The notes: generated by a model not told the origin, from the sequence alone. A DNA stretch of 64,000 bases from Vibrio sp. S17_S38 (GCF_014694375.1 NZ_JAAUWW010000007.1:103690-167689), one strand, 5' to 3'; positions 17,628 to 27,072 are shown, numbered from the stretch's first letter. Numbers and translations are program-made.

Positions 17628-19805
17628 TTAAGATTTCTCTAGCTTAGCGTAAGCTGTGACCAGCCACTTAATCCCTTCACCATTAAAAGCCACCTGCACT
17701 CGACTTTGCTGACCACTGCCTTCAAAGTTAATAATTGTGCCTTCGCCAAATTTAGGATGGGTCACTCTTTGTCCTAATGCATAACCGGTGCTATTGAAGG
17801 TTTCTTTAACTGCACTTGAGCCAAATCTACCCGAGGTAGCCGGGCGGCTCACTTGCGCTTTCATTCGCACTTCTTCTACACAACTCTCTGGGATTTCACG
17901 AATAAAACGTGAGGGTTTATGACATTTCTCTTGACCATATACGCGCCTCATTTCAGCGTAAGTAATGTAGAGTTTGGTCATTGCTCGCGTCATGCCAACA
18001 TAGCAAAGGCGGCGTTCTTCTTCCAAACGAGCGGCATCTTCAGCCGACATTTGATTGGGGAACATGCCTTCTTCCACGCCAACCATAAAGACTAATGGAA
18101 ATTCCAAACCTTTGGCGCTGTGCAGTGTCATTAATTGTACTGCATCGGTAAATTCATCCGCTTGCCCTTCACCCGCTTCAAGCGCCGCATGCGATAAGAA
18201 TGCCGACAACATACTCATTTCATCCGCTTCTTCTGGCTTTTCAAACTGACGCGCGGCGGTAACTAATTCTTCCAAGTTCTCAATGCGAGCTTTAGATTTT
18301 TCGCCTTTTTCCATTTCATACATATTGAACAAACCCGACGATTTAATTGCATGGTCGAATTGTTCATGTAAAGCTAAATCGTAAGTATCATCTTCTAGTG
18401 CAGTAATCAGTTCAACAAATCGACTAAACGCCATCGCCGCACGATTAGGCAGAACTTTTTCGTCAATAAGTTGAACGCCCGCTTGCCATAATGTGGTACC
18501 ACGATCGCGCGCGGTCATACGAATAGTTTCCAGCGTTTTATCACCTAAACCACGCGTTGGCGTATTCACAACGCGTTCAAACGCAGCATCGTCATTGCGG
18601 TTATTCATCAAACGTAAATAGCTGAGCGCATCTTTGATTTCTTGACGCTCGAAGAAGCGTTGACCACCATAAATTCGGTATGGCAGGCGCGCCTGAATTA
18701 ACGCTTCTTCCAATATCCGTGATTGGGCGTTATTGCGATACAACATAGCGCAATCACTCAATGGCGTGCCTTTGTCGTGCCACTCTTTAATTTTATTGAC
18801 TGCAAAGCGAGCCTCATCAAGATCGTTATAGGCCGAATACAAAGAGATCGGTTCACCATCCTCCCCTTCGGTCCATAAATCTTTGCCCATCCGCTCGGTA
18901 TTATTGCTGATCAGCTCATTGGCTGCGGTCAGGATATTCTTGGTTGAACGGTAGTTTTGCTCTAAACGAATAGTGCGCGCAGCCGTAAACTCGCGTAGAA
19001 ATTTTTGAATGTTTTCAATCTGCGCACCACGCCAGCCATAAATTGATTGGTCATCATCACCCACAATCATCACATGAGCATCTCGCCCTGCCATCATCCG
19101 CAACCAAGCGTATTGAATGTTGTTGGTATCTTGGAATTCGTCCACCAAGATATGCTTAAAGCGCGCTTGATAGTGCTCACGAATATGCACTTTATCGCGT
19201 AATAATTCATGGCAACGTAATAGAATTTCAGCAAAGTCAACCAAACCCGCACGATCGCAGGCTTCTTGATAGGCTTGATAGATTTGCAGGTAGGTTTTGG
19301 CAACCGGATCATGATAAGTATCAATGTGACTTGGGCGTAAGCCTTCATCTTTTTTACCATTAATCCACCAGCTCGCTTGTTTGGCTGGCCATTGTTTTTC
19401 ATCAAGGTTTTGCGCCTTGATTAAACGGCGCAGCAAACGTAGTTGATCTTCTGAATCAAGGATCTGGAAATCTTCTGGTAGTTTCGCATCCATATAATGA
19501 GCACGAAGAATGCGGTGGCAAATGCCATGAAAAGTACCGTTCCACATTCCTGACGACGTTCCCATCATCAGTTCGTCAATCCGGCCTCGCATTTCCGCCG
19601 CCGCTTTATTGGTAAAAGTCACCGACATAATCGAAAACGGCGAAGCTTGCTCTACCGATAATAACCAAGCGATGCGATGAACCAATACTCGAGTTTTACC
19701 ACTTCCAGCCCCCGCGAGTACTAGTAAGTTCTCAAGCGGCGCGGCTACAGCTTCACGTTGTCGGTCATTAAGACCATCGAGTAATAAAGAAGGATCCATC
19801 ATCAT
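17628..19805 (-). CDS. uvrD: DNA helicase II UvrD
   Basis: A superfamily 1A 3'-5' helicase for nucleotide excision repair, methyl-directed mismatch repair and RNA polymerase backtracking. The 725-residue protein has Walker A AGAGSGKT (31-38), motif II VDEFQDTN (221-228), GDDDQSIYGWRG, EQNYRST, and the C-terminal motifs LMTLHSAKGLEF and YVGMTRA. The Tudor-like tail that binds RNA polymerase (VTHPKFGEGTI) is present. Three successive ATGs occur at the start; the third (19799) is best spaced from GTGGA and gives the N-terminus nearest to E. coli. No convincing LexA box was found upstream. Confidence 0.97.
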   Translation of the reverse strand: MMMDPSLLLDGLNDRQREAVAAPLENLLVLAGAGSGKTRVLVHRIAWLLSVEQASPFSIMSVTFTNKAAAEMRGRIDELMMGTSSGMWNGTFHGICHRILRAHYMDAKLPEDFQILDSEDQLRLLRRLIKAQNLDEKQWPAKQASWWINGKKDEGLRPSHIDTYHDPVAKTYLQIYQAYQEACDRAGLVDFAEILLRCHELLRDKVHIREHYQARFKHILVDEFQDTNNIQYAWLRMMAGRDAHVMIVGDDDQSIYGWRGAQIENIQKFLREFTAARTIRLEQNYRSTKNILTAANELISNNTERMGKDLWTEGEDGEPISLYSAYNDLDEARFAVNKIKEWHDKGTPLSDCAMLYRNNAQSRILEEALIQARLPYRIYGGQRFFERQEIKDALSYLRLMNNRNDDAAFERVVNTPTRGLGDKTLETIRMTARDRGTTLWQAGVQLIDEKVLPNRAAMAFSRFVELITALEDDTYDLALHEQFDHAIKSSGLFNMYEMEKGEKSKARIENLEELVTAARQFEKPEEADEMSMLSAFLSHAALEAGEGQADEFTDAVQLMTLHSAKGLEFPLVFMVGVEEGMFPNQMSAEDAARLEEERRLCYVGMTRAMTKLYITYAEMRRVYGQEKCHKPSRFIREIPESCVEEVRMKAQVSRPATSGRFGSSAVKETFNSTGYALGQRVTHPKFGEGTIINFEGSGQQSRVQVAFNGEGIKWLVTAYAKLEKS

Positions 19806-20074
19806 TCCACTGGTTATTTATACATAAAGGACGAGTATACACGAAGTTAAGACAGGATTTTAGATTCATCACATCCGTTCTATTGTTTGTCTATCTCACA
19901 ACACTAAAAATCAGGAAAAAGCCTTATCGCCAACTATAGTTATTATAAATTTCGATTGAATATCGCTTTATTTAAAGGGCTTTCTAACATCACTCCCTCT
20001 CAGGTTGAAATTTAATTCCGATAACATGGTTCTATATCTATTAATGGACAAGCAAGATCAACAATAGGTCTGAT

Positions 20075-20653
20075 ATGAACGAGTATCTCACACTCTTACA
20101 GCAAAACGTTTGGATGGCTTTTATCGGCATCATACTGCTGTCATACCTATTAGAAGATCTCGCCATCATTACAGCAGCAATATTAGCTAGCCAAGATTTT
20201 ATTCCTTCTAGTCTGGCTTTGCTTGCCATTTTTATCGGTATCGCAAGCGGAGATACATTGCTGTATGGATTAGGTCACTGGGCGAAACGCTGGAGAGGCC
20301 TCCGATACCGATTATTGACCTTACCGTATTTACAACAGGCAAAACGTCACCTGAACAACCATGCTTTTGTGAATATTTTCATTATTCGGTTTATACCTGG
20401 TTTGCGTAGTATTAGTTTCACTTTATGCGGTTATCTTGATGTGTCATTCAGCAAGTTTTTATCAGCTGTCTTGGTCGCCACCGCAATATGGACCTTAGTC
20501 GTATTTAGCCTGATTTATCAATTGGGCAACACGCAATGGTTGCAGCAAAGCAGCTGGAAGTGGTTACTTGGTCCGCTGGCATTATTGGTGCTATTTATTT
20601 TCAACCGTTACAGCGCTCAAGTCATTCGCCCAAAGATCAAAGGGAAAGCCTAA
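20075..20653 (+). CDS. DedA/VTT-family membrane protein
   Basis: A 192-residue inner-membrane protein of the DedA (SNARE-associated, VTT domain) family; some members flip undecaprenyl phosphate or phospholipids. Hydrophobic spans lie near 14-32, 46-68, 95-118, 128-152 and 163-180. The acidic pair Glu27-Asp28, GDTLLYGLG and the re-entrant loop motif RFIPGLRSISF are family features. The stop is 1 bp before the start of the next gene. That gene is a truncated ATP-grasp fragment followed by acyltransferase sequence, so the operon was probably built for envelope lipid work. The exact substrate is unknown. Confidence 0.85.
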   Translation: MNEYLTLLQQNVWMAFIGIILLSYLLEDLAIITAAILASQDFIPSSLALLAIFIGIASGDTLLYGLGHWAKRWRGLRYRLLTLPYLQQAKRHLNNHAFVNIFIIRFIPGLRSISFTLCGYLDVSFSKFLSAVLVATAIWTLVVFSLIYQLGNTQWLQQSSWKWLLGPLALLVLFIFNRYSAQVIRPKIKGKA

Positions 20654-20654
20654 T

Positions 20655-21173
20655 ATGCAGCCAAACATTGAATTTATAACCATCTCAGGCGATCAATCAG
20701 TAACCGTCTCCGCTAAAGAGAGCACTGTCAATCAAGGCATGCCAGCAATGCACACATCCGATAAAGCCATCTCTCGATTTGAATTTTGGCCCACTTGGTT
20801 TTTCTATGCTCCGGTGGTGGTGCAAAGTATTTGGTATGGATTCAAATATGGCGATTTACGTTTGCCTTTAGTTGCTAATCCAAACATAGATTTGAGCGGC
20901 ATGGTGGGAGAATCTAAAGCGGATATTTTGTCGCAAGCGGGAAGCTATGCCAAAACATGGATCCCGTCATTTATCACTCTGACTAAACTGGATTCATCAG
21001 TTAAATCTCAATTTGAAGATGCAAAGCAACACATGCAAAAAGCCAATTTAACGCTGCCAATTGTCGCCAAACCTGACCAAGGTTGTCGTGGCGTAGGGGT
21101 TAAATTAATTGAATCTGATTCTGAATTATTTAGCATAAAGAACTTGAGCAACTCGATAGCGATCAACAATTAG
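20655..21173 (+). pseudogene. Truncated ATP-grasp (carboxylate-amine ligase-like) gene
   Basis: 172 codons starting 1 bp after the DedA stop. Residues about 40-165 (RFEFWPTWFFYAPVVV, NPNIDLSGMVGESKADIL, LPIVAKPDQGCRGVGV) match the N-terminal half of a family of ATP-grasp proteins of roughly 350 residues. The similarity ends at the first ATP-binding strand and loop, and the catalytic C-terminal half is missing. Past residue about 159 the frame degenerates and stops at 21173. From 21134 a different frame reads sensible protein leading into the acyltransferase. The truncated product could not have ATP-grasp activity. Confidence 0.7.
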
Positions 21174-21181
21174 TATATTAT

Positions 21182-22165
21182 TTGCGCCTCAACACCTATT
21201 TGCTTGCGCCCAAAGCCGACTATCAGCCCGAGCTACCATCACAACAAGGCAACATTATCGCCCCCATTGCCTCTCATTTAATGGCACAGGACATTGCGAC
21301 ATTAACCGCTGATGAGCACTTACTCAGCTTTAAACAATTTGACGTGTATTGCACTGAAGCCAAACGCATTCCTCATTTATTGCGAGAAATTGGTCGGATC
21401 CGTGAAATGAATTTTCGCATGGTGAATGAAGGAACCGGCAAAGATTGTGACTTAGATGAATTCGATGATTATTATCAGCACTTATTTATTTGGGATAACG
21501 AAAAACACCGTATTGTCGGCGCTTACCGCTTAGGATTAACCGATAAAATCCTGCCAGATAAAAATGTACACGGTTTGTATTCACGAACATTGTTTGACTA
21601 CGACCAAGCCTTAATTGGCAAATATGGTCATGCTATTGAAATGGGGCGCTCGGTTATCGACTTACCTTATCAGCGCAGTCTCACCGCTTTATTATTATTG
21701 TGGAAAGGGATTTCAACCTATGCTTATCGCCACCCCCATTACACTCATTTATTTGGCCCTGTCAGTATCAGTAGTGAGTACAGCCCAATCGCTCGTCAGT
21801 TAATGGTTTCAACACTTGAAATGCACCACTTTGATCAAGAAAGTGCCATGTTAGTCAAAGCCACTAACCCTCTCAAACCACCCAAAAACACCTTTTGGCG
21901 CAACGATATGTTGTCTTCTTTAGCCGATATTCAATTGTTATCGAAGGTCCTCACTCGTTTAGGACAAAACAGTCTGCCCATTTTGTTGAAACAATATCTT
22001 AATCTTAACGGCAAGCTGATCAGTTTTAATGTGGATAAAGATTTCAACGATGCGTTAGACGGCTTAATCGTAGTGGATTTACGCAAAGTGCCGCCACGCA
22101 CGTTGGCAAAATACATGGGCAAAGAAGAGAGTCGGGAATATTTACAAAAACATAAAAGGAAATAA
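21182..22165 (+). CDS. GNAT-fold acyltransferase (OlsB/hemolysin-like), lacking its usual PlsC head
   Basis: The conserved part starts near 21300: QFDVYCTEAKRIPHLLREIG, DLDEFDDYYQHLF, IVGAYRLGLTD, EMGRSVIDLPYQRS, LFGPVSISSEY, and the end LAKYMGKEESREYL. This is the N-acyl (ornithine or amino-acid lipid type) GNAT family often fused behind a PlsC acyltransferase domain. The stretch just before it, DSDQQLVYYLRLNTYLLA (from 21155), resembles the end of a PlsC domain, but the rest of PlsC is absent and the frame is open only from 21134. Possible starts are TTG at 21182 or ATG at 21281 (294 residues); neither has a strong ribosome site, so expression would rely on coupling to the upstream fragment. 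Confidence 0.7.
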   Translation: MRLNTYLLAPKADYQPELPSQQGNIIAPIASHLMAQDIATLTADEHLLSFKQFDVYCTEAKRIPHLLREIGRIREMNFRMVNEGTGKDCDLDEFDDYYQHLFIWDNEKHRIVGAYRLGLTDKILPDKNVHGLYSRTLFDYDQALIGKYGHAIEMGRSVIDLPYQRSLTALLLLWKGISTYAYRHPHYTHLFGPVSISSEYSPIARQLMVSTLEMHHFDQESAMLVKATNPLKPPKNTFWRNDMLSSLADIQLLSKVLTRLGQNSLPILLKQYLNLNGKLISFNVDKDFNDALDGLIVVDLRKVPPRTLAKYMGKEESREYLQKHKRK

Positions 22166-22198
22166 ATAAAAACGAAACGCGGATAAGTCCACGTCTCG
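22164..22198 (-). terminator. Terminator of the DASS transporter gene
   Basis: On the minus strand an 11-bp stem (22198-22188 with 22183-22173, two G-U pairs) with loop CTTA (complement of 22184-22187) is followed by a T-rich run. It lies between the transporter stop and the convergent acyltransferase stop. Confidence 0.75.
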
Positions 22199-22231
22199 GC
22201 TTTTATTTTTTCTTACAAACCAAACCGTTAC

Positions 22232-23695
22232 TTATAAACCAAACACCCAAGCTGCGAGTGTATAACTAATACCGGTGATAAAGAAAATCCCCACAATATT
22301 GAGCATAAAACCGGCACGGATCATGTCTTTGATCCGTAGCTGACCAGAGGCAAATACAATACTGTTTGGCGGCGTGGCCACTGGCATCATAAAGGCACAA
22401 CTGGCAGCCAATGCAGCAGGGATCGCGAGCATAGCGGGATTCTCTCCCATCGCAATCGCAATTGGTCCTAATAACGGTAAGAAACCTGCTGCGGTGGCGG
22501 TATTACTGGTCACTTCCGTTAAGAAAATAATCGCAGCGGTCACAATTAGCATCACCACAATAATTGGCATTCCGCCAGTTGAGGCTAAACTGTCGCCGAT
22601 AAAATCCGCCAGACCGGAGCTTTTAATTTGTGCGGCAAGACTTAAACCACCACCAAAAAGTAGTAATACACCCCACGGTAATTTCTTAGTGCTTTCCCAA
22701 TCTAGAACGAACTCTTGCTTCTTCACATTAATAGGAATAATAAACAGCAATAAAGCGGCAAACATCGCAATGCTGGTGTCATTAATTGGCAGCCCAGTCC
22801 ATTTTGCAATTAATGGACGAAACACCCAACTAAGCGCCGCGCCAATAAAGATAATAGCAACCCACTTTTCACCTTTACTCAGTTGACCCAATGCTTTTAA
22901 TTGTTGCCCTAATAAACCGGTCGCATCACCTTCTTGAGCATCCGGCAATTTATATGAAATCTTGGTCAACCAAACCCAAGTGAAAGCCAGCATCATAATC
23001 GACAATGGCAAGCCCACCATCATCCACTTACCAAAGCCCAACTCCATGTTGTAACTGTCAGCCAAATACGCTGCTAACAATGCATTGGGCGGTGTTCCGA
23101 TTAAGGTTGCTAAACCACCAATACTGGCTGCGTACGCAATACCCAATAACAAGGCACTAGCAAACTCAGGGTTTTTATCGCGTTTTTCACCGCACACAAT
23201 ACCAATGATCGACATACCAATCGGCAACATCATCACAGCCGTTGCGGTATTACTCATCCACATGGATAAAAACGCCGTGACTGCCATTAAACCACCAATT
23301 TGATGTGCAGGTTTCTTCCCAACCGCCAGCATCGCGATCAGCGCCACTCGTTTATGCAGATTCCATTTTTCCATCGCAATCGAGAGTAAGAATCCACCTA
23401 AGAATAAGAAAATCAGCGGATTGGCAAACGCCGCCGTCGCCTCTTTAATATTGGCGGTTCCCAATAATGGCGACAAAATAATAGGTAAGAATGAAGTCAC
23501 AGGGATCGGCGCAGCTTCGGTTACCCACCACACCGCCATTAAAGTCGCAAGACCAATCATGCGCCAAGCCGGTTCACTCAAACCATCCAAAGGTGGCGGA
23601 AAAACTAACGTCATGATCAAAATTAGTGGTCCAATAAAAAGACCTAAATAACGAGAGTTGTTTGGAATAATTGACTCTTTTTCTAACATGGACAT
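22232..23695 (-). CDS. DASS-family (INDY) sodium/dicarboxylate symporter
   Basis: An inner-membrane Na+-coupled importer of C4-dicarboxylates such as succinate (SLC13/DASS family; V. cholerae VcINDY is the structural model). 487 residues with about 11 membrane spans and two inverted-repeat substrate motifs SNT (in WMSNTATAVM and VTSNTATAAGF), each with a partner loop (ATLIGTPPNAL and VATPPNSIVFA). The start at 23695 is chosen because AAAGGGG lies 8 nt upstream; an in-frame ATG 24 bp earlier sits before this ribosome site. It is monocistronic and ends at a hairpin. Confidence 0.92.
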   Translation of the reverse strand: MSMLEKESIIPNNSRYLGLFIGPLILIMTLVFPPPLDGLSEPAWRMIGLATLMAVWWVTEAAPIPVTSFLPIILSPLLGTANIKEATAAFANPLIFLFLGGFLLSIAMEKWNLHKRVALIAMLAVGKKPAHQIGGLMAVTAFLSMWMSNTATAVMMLPIGMSIIGIVCGEKRDKNPEFASALLLGIAYAASIGGLATLIGTPPNALLAAYLADSYNMELGFGKWMMVGLPLSIMMLAFTWVWLTKISYKLPDAQEGDATGLLGQQLKALGQLSKGEKWVAIIFIGAALSWVFRPLIAKWTGLPINDTSIAMFAALLLFIIPINVKKQEFVLDWESTKKLPWGVLLLFGGGLSLAAQIKSSGLADFIGDSLASTGGMPIIVVMLIVTAAIIFLTEVTSNTATAAGFLPLLGPIAIAMGENPAMLAIPAALAASCAFMMPVATPPNSIVFASGQLRIKDMIRAGFMLNIVGIFFITGISYTLAAWVFGL

Positions 23696-23926
23696 AGTCT
23701 TCGCCCCTTTAATTATCATTAATTCCGCACATTAAATCGGTTTTCAACCCAAGATGCATTAGATAGTTTCAGCTTCGTGAACTTTGATGTAATAAAATAT
23801 TTTAATTTGTGACTGTTGTAGATTATCTGATTGTTTAAACTCATTTTTATGCGTAATACCGTTCCATTTCCCATTGACTAAATTCCATACAAAATCGCTC
23901 GTCATTCATTCTCATTTAACGCTCAG

Positions 23927-23956
23927 TGATCTTCTTTTGGCTGAGTTTCGTATTTA
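23927..23956 (+). promoter_or_regulatory. Possible ECF (ChrR-controlled sigma) promoter before the LON-domain gene
   Basis: TGATCT (23927-23932), exactly 18 bp, then TATTTA (23951-23956). This is one mismatch from the TGATCC -35 element described for the Rhodobacter RpoE/ChrR system, with the same spacing as three exact copies found further along. The start codon of the downstream gene lies about 38 bp beyond. Confidence 0.5.
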
Positions 23957-23994
23957 TCTGTATATGAAACACACCAAATATCCAAAGGATAGAA

Positions 23995-24720
23995 ATGCTC
24001 ACATCCAATAATGCTCACTTGCAACATCAATGGTTAACATCAAATAGCTCTGACAAGATAGAATTATTTCTTCTGCCAATCATCCTGCTACCCGGTGGCC
24101 GTCAACGCCTTAAGATTATTGATGCCAAGCACCTTGTTTTGATTACTCGAGTATTAAAAAAACAATGCCCGCTGGTGATGGCGTTCGATTACCCCAGCGA
24201 TGAAAAGCTTTATCCTTGGGGCGTTCAAGTTGAGGTGACAAATTTTTCTCAAACCAAAGAAGGTTTTTTAACTATCGATATTCATGCCCGACAAATGGTC
24301 GTGTTATTGGATTACCACCAAGCAGAACCGCACCGCTGGTTTTGTCACATTGAAGCGAGAGATCATTGGTCACAACTCGATCCAGTTACGCCGTCAACTC
24401 ATCTAAACCCCACTCAACTCAATCCAACCCAAGCGAAAAATGAATCACAAACTGGATCAGAGTTGAATCAAGAAACAACCTACATTAATGAGCACCAAAA
24501 CCAATATGCCGATCAATTAAAATCCCTTTTTAAAGCCCAACCTTTACGTGCCGAGCTGTACACAGACACTTATTTTTCCCAATTAGAATGGGTCGCGGCT
24601 CGCTTAATTGAACAATTACCGTTGCCTTACCAAGCACAAAAAGAATTTTTAAAACCAAATAGTTTTCAACATGTTGTACACTTTTTGAATACCTTGCTGA
24701 AAATATCTGATCCTAATTAA
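23995..24720 (+). CDS. LON substrate-binding-domain protein
   Basis: A 241-residue protein resembling the stand-alone N-terminal LON (PUA-like) domain (COG2802), with no ATPase or protease part. The recognisable core is FLLPIILLPGGRQRLKIIDAKH (written here in two parts: FLLPIILLPGG and RQRLKIIDAKH) at about 26-47, then LVMAF and WGVQVEVTNF. A hydrophilic insertion around 135-170 contains repeated LNPTQ units. AAAGGATAG precedes the ATG. It leads the block of genes containing an ECF sigma factor, ChrR and photolyase, and a related gene is often found beside such sigma factors. A role as an adaptor or peptide binder is only inference. Confidence 0.75.
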   Translation: MLTSNNAHLQHQWLTSNSSDKIELFLLPIILLPGGRQRLKIIDAKHLVLITRVLKKQCPLVMAFDYPSDEKLYPWGVQVEVTNFSQTKEGFLTIDIHARQMVVLLDYHQAEPHRWFCHIEARDHWSQLDPVTPSTHLNPTQLNPTQAKNESQTGSELNQETTYINEHQNQYADQLKSLFKAQPLRAELYTDTYFSQLEWVAARLIEQLPLPYQAQKEFLKPNSFQHVVHFLNTLLKISDPN

Positions 24721-24737
24721 AAGTCCGTGCGTATTCA
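24708..24737 (+). promoter_or_regulatory. ECF sigma autoregulatory promoter (TGATCC-N18-TATTCA)
   Basis: TGATCC (24708-24713), 18-bp spacer, TATTCA (24732-24737), ending 33 bp before the sigma-factor ATG. TGATCC is the -35 element known for the RpoE of the Rhodobacter RpoE-ChrR pair. Position directly upstream of the sigma gene fits autoregulation. Confidence 0.75.
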
Positions 24738-24770
24738 CAATATGAAGCGTCTAACTATTTGGGTGACAAT

Positions 24771-25409
24771 ATGCAGCAGGATGTGAATAAGATAAGTCAT
24801 AAGGAGAGCATCATCGCTGCCCAATCACTATTGCCCGAAGATTTAACCACATACCTCGTTTTAGTGGCTAAGCAACAGGACAAACACGCTTTTAGCATCT
24901 TGTTTCAATACTTTGCTCCCAAAATAAAACGCTTTGGCATCAGTAAGCTTAATAGTGAAGCCTTGGGCAAAGAACTGGTACAAGACACCATGACCAAAGT
25001 GTGGAAGAAAGCGCACCTGTATCACCCAGACAAAAGCGCCGCCACAACGTGGATCTATACCATCATGCGTAACTCCGCATTTGATATGTTAAGGCAAATA
25101 CAGTTTCGCTCTGAAGAATCCTTATCCGATGATATTTGGCCCGTAGACTCTATCGCCCACTCGGCACAAACCCCAGAGCAAGATGAAAGCAGCGGGTTTG
25201 AAGATCATCTGTTATCAAAGCACTTGCTCAATCATGTGGGTCGCTTACCTGAAGCACAGCAACAAGTTATACAAGGCATTTATTATCAAGAGCTATCGCA
25301 AGAACAATTAGCTCAACATCTCGGCATTCCAATTGGTACGGTCAAATCAAGACTCAGACTGGCACTGGAAAAATTAAAGCAACACATGGGAGAAAACGAT
25401 CATGATTAA
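24771..25409 (+). CDS. ECF RNA polymerase sigma factor (ChrR-partner type)
   Basis: A 212-residue group IV sigma factor. Region 2 spans about 35-105 (AFSILFQYFAPKIKRF, ELVQDTMTKVWKKAH, TWIYTIMRNSAFDMLR); region 4 spans about 150-205 (RLPEAQQQVIQGIYYQELSQ and IPIGTVKSRLRLALEKL). The next gene, overlapping by 8 bp, encodes a ChrR-type anti-sigma factor, which assigns this protein to the RpoE/ChrR (ECF11-like) group responding to singlet oxygen in Rhodobacter. The start is taken as ATG 24771 with GGGTGA upstream; TTG at 24759 is possible. A TGATCC-type promoter lies just upstream. Confidence 0.9.
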   Translation: MQQDVNKISHKESIIAAQSLLPEDLTTYLVLVAKQQDKHAFSILFQYFAPKIKRFGISKLNSEALGKELVQDTMTKVWKKAHLYHPDKSAATTWIYTIMRNSAFDMLRQIQFRSEESLSDDIWPVDSIAHSAQTPEQDESSGFEDHLLSKHLLNHVGRLPEAQQQVIQGIYYQELSQEQLAQHLGIPIGTVKSRLRLALEKLKQHMGENDHD

Positions 25410-26094
25410 ACATCATCCAACCGCGACCATTTTGCAGCAATTTGTCGATGGCAACTTGCCAGCCTCTATTTCGATCATTGTCGCCAGCCATGTAGAAATA
25501 TGTCTGCATTGCCAGCAACACACGATGCAACTAACCGAGCAAGCGGCGCAATCATTATTTGAACCAGAAACGTTCAATCAAGTGCTTGATTTAACCCCTT
25601 CGCACGCTGATTTAACTTTCGATGAGTTCGATATGATGCAGAGCATTACCGATATCGAAATTGAAGAAACACAAGCCGCCATTCTGCTGCCGAAAACCGT
25701 TACCGAAATTGATATCAACGGTACTCGGATTGCCCTGCCACATTCGATGAAATCCATTGCGCTGAAGGAGTGGCAAGGCATAGGAAAGCTCTCACGAGCT
25801 CGCGCAGCACTGGAGGACAATAAGCTTAAAATGTCACTATTGCATATCGCTAAAGGTGGCAGCATTCCAACGCATACTCATCATGGTTTTGAAATCACCT
25901 TATTACTTGAAGGCAGCTTTCACGATGACATGGGAGAATATAAAGCCGGTGATTTTATGTGGTTGGATGGCAAACACACTCATAGCCCAATCACGGACGA
26001 AGGTTGCGTGTGTCTAACGGTATCGAGTGATGCGATTCACTTTACCCAAGGGATGAGTCAGCTTCTTAATCCGATCGGAAAATTCATTTATTAG
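25402..26094 (+). CDS. chrR: ChrR-type zinc anti-sigma factor with C-terminal cupin
   Basis: A 230-residue anti-sigma factor. The N-terminal zinc-binding anti-sigma domain contains HxxxCxxC as His30, Cys34 and Cys37 plus an upstream His (His4/His5), which sequesters the sigma factor. The C-terminal cupin (about 140-225) has the metal-binding sequence PTHTHHGFEITLLLEGSF and a later WLDGKHTHSP. In Rhodobacter ChrR the cupin is needed for the singlet-oxygen response. The ATG lies within the sigma gene (overlap ATGATTAA), giving translational coupling and fixed stoichiometry. Confidence 0.93.
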   Translation: MIKHHPTATILQQFVDGNLPASISIIVASHVEICLHCQQHTMQLTEQAAQSLFEPETFNQVLDLTPSHADLTFDEFDMMQSITDIEIEETQAAILLPKTVTEIDINGTRIALPHSMKSIALKEWQGIGKLSRARAALEDNKLKMSLLHIAKGGSIPTHTHHGFEITLLLEGSFHDDMGEYKAGDFMWLDGKHTHSPITDEGCVCLTVSSDAIHFTQGMSQLLNPIGKFIY

Positions 26095-26127
26095 CCCCTC
26101 ATTTATCACGTTGTAGAGAGGTTTCAG

Positions 26128-27072
26128 ATGGCGTCAAAACTTAAAATTGGCATTAGTGCTTGCGTTATTGGTTATAAAGTTCGCTTTAATTCTGGTCATA
26201 AACGTTCAGCGTTTTGTACCGATCAATTAGGTGAATTTGCCGACTTTATTCCCGTTTGCCCAGAAGTCGCGATTGGGCTTCCCACTCCACGGCCGACCAT
26301 TAGACAAATTCTCAACAATGAGATTATTACCGTCTCCAAGCCCGATGGTAGCGGCGATGTGACTCAAGCACTAAAAGATTTTGGTAAAGCTCACGCTAAT
26401 ACAACTCAAGATATGGCTGGCTTTATTTTTTGCGCCAAAAGCCCAACTTGCGGCATGGAAAGGGTCAAAGTTTACTATCATCACGGCAAAGGTTCAGCAT
26501 CGACAGGCGTTGGTGTCTTTGCCGAACAAATCATGAAAGCCAACCCTTGTTTACCGGTCGAAGAAAATGATCGCCTAAACGATCCGGTAATCAAAGAAAA
26601 TTTCATTACTCGTATTTTTGTTTATCAGCGCTGGTTAGAGACTAAAAAATCGGGCATTACCAAGCATAAGCTAATCACCTTTCATCGCGCACATAAATAC
26701 CTTGTGATGAGCCATCATGTGGAAAGTTATCGTGCTTTAGGGCAATTATTAGCACGGGCGGACATGCCATTAGAGCAACAAGCAAACGAGTATATTCATG
26801 GCTTAATGACCGCACTCAAAATTAAAGCCACACGCAAAACCCACACCAATACCTTACAACACCTGCAAGGCTATTTTAAAAAACAGTTATCGCCTGAAAA
26901 GAAGCAAGCATTAAGCGATGAGATTACTGCCTATCGAGAAGGCTATTCACCTTTATTGGTCTCACTGACCTTAATCAACCATCACTTAAAAGAATTCCCT
27001 AATGAATATTTAAGCGATCAAGTTTACTTAACACCACACCCTAAAGAATTAAAGCTGAGATACGGATATTGA
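26128..27072 (+). CDS. DUF523-DUF1722 fusion protein
   Basis: 314 residues. The N-terminal half (1-150) is DUF523, with conserved Cys in ISACVIG, PVCPEV and SPTCGMERVKVY; related DUF523 proteins (TudS) hold a [4Fe-4S] cluster and remove sulfur from thiouracil. The C-terminal half (about 180-310) is DUF1722, from KLITFHRAHKYLVMSH on. In E. coli the DUF1722 protein YbgA is encoded next to phrB, and here too the stop overlaps the photolyase start by 4 bp. A role in handling damaged or thiolated bases, or assisting the photolyase, is inference. GAGAGG precedes the ATG. Confidence 0.85.
   Translation: MASKLKIGISACVIGYKVRFNSGHKRSAFCTDQLGEFADFIPVCPEVAIGLPTPRPTIRQILNNEIITVSKPDGSGDVTQALKDFGKAHANTTQDMAGFIFCAKSPTCGMERVKVYYHHGKGSASTGVGVFAEQIMKANPCLPVEENDRLNDPVIKENFITRIFVYQRWLETKKSGITKHKLITFHRAHKYLVMSHHVESYRALGQLLARADMPLEQQANEYIHGLMTALKIKATRKTHTNTLQHLQGYFKKQLSPEKKQALSDEITAYREGYSPLLVSLTLINHHLKEFPNEYLSDQVYLTPHPKELKLRYGY

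Noticed and set aside
19806..19870. LexA (SOS) box for uvrD
   Set aside because: Only weak TATAC/GTATA fragments are present; no CTG-N10-CAG pattern was found.
22374..22886. Open frame of 170 codons on the plus strand
   Set aside because: Antisense to the DASS transporter; biased Ala/Ile/Lys composition mirrors the membrane protein on the other strand.
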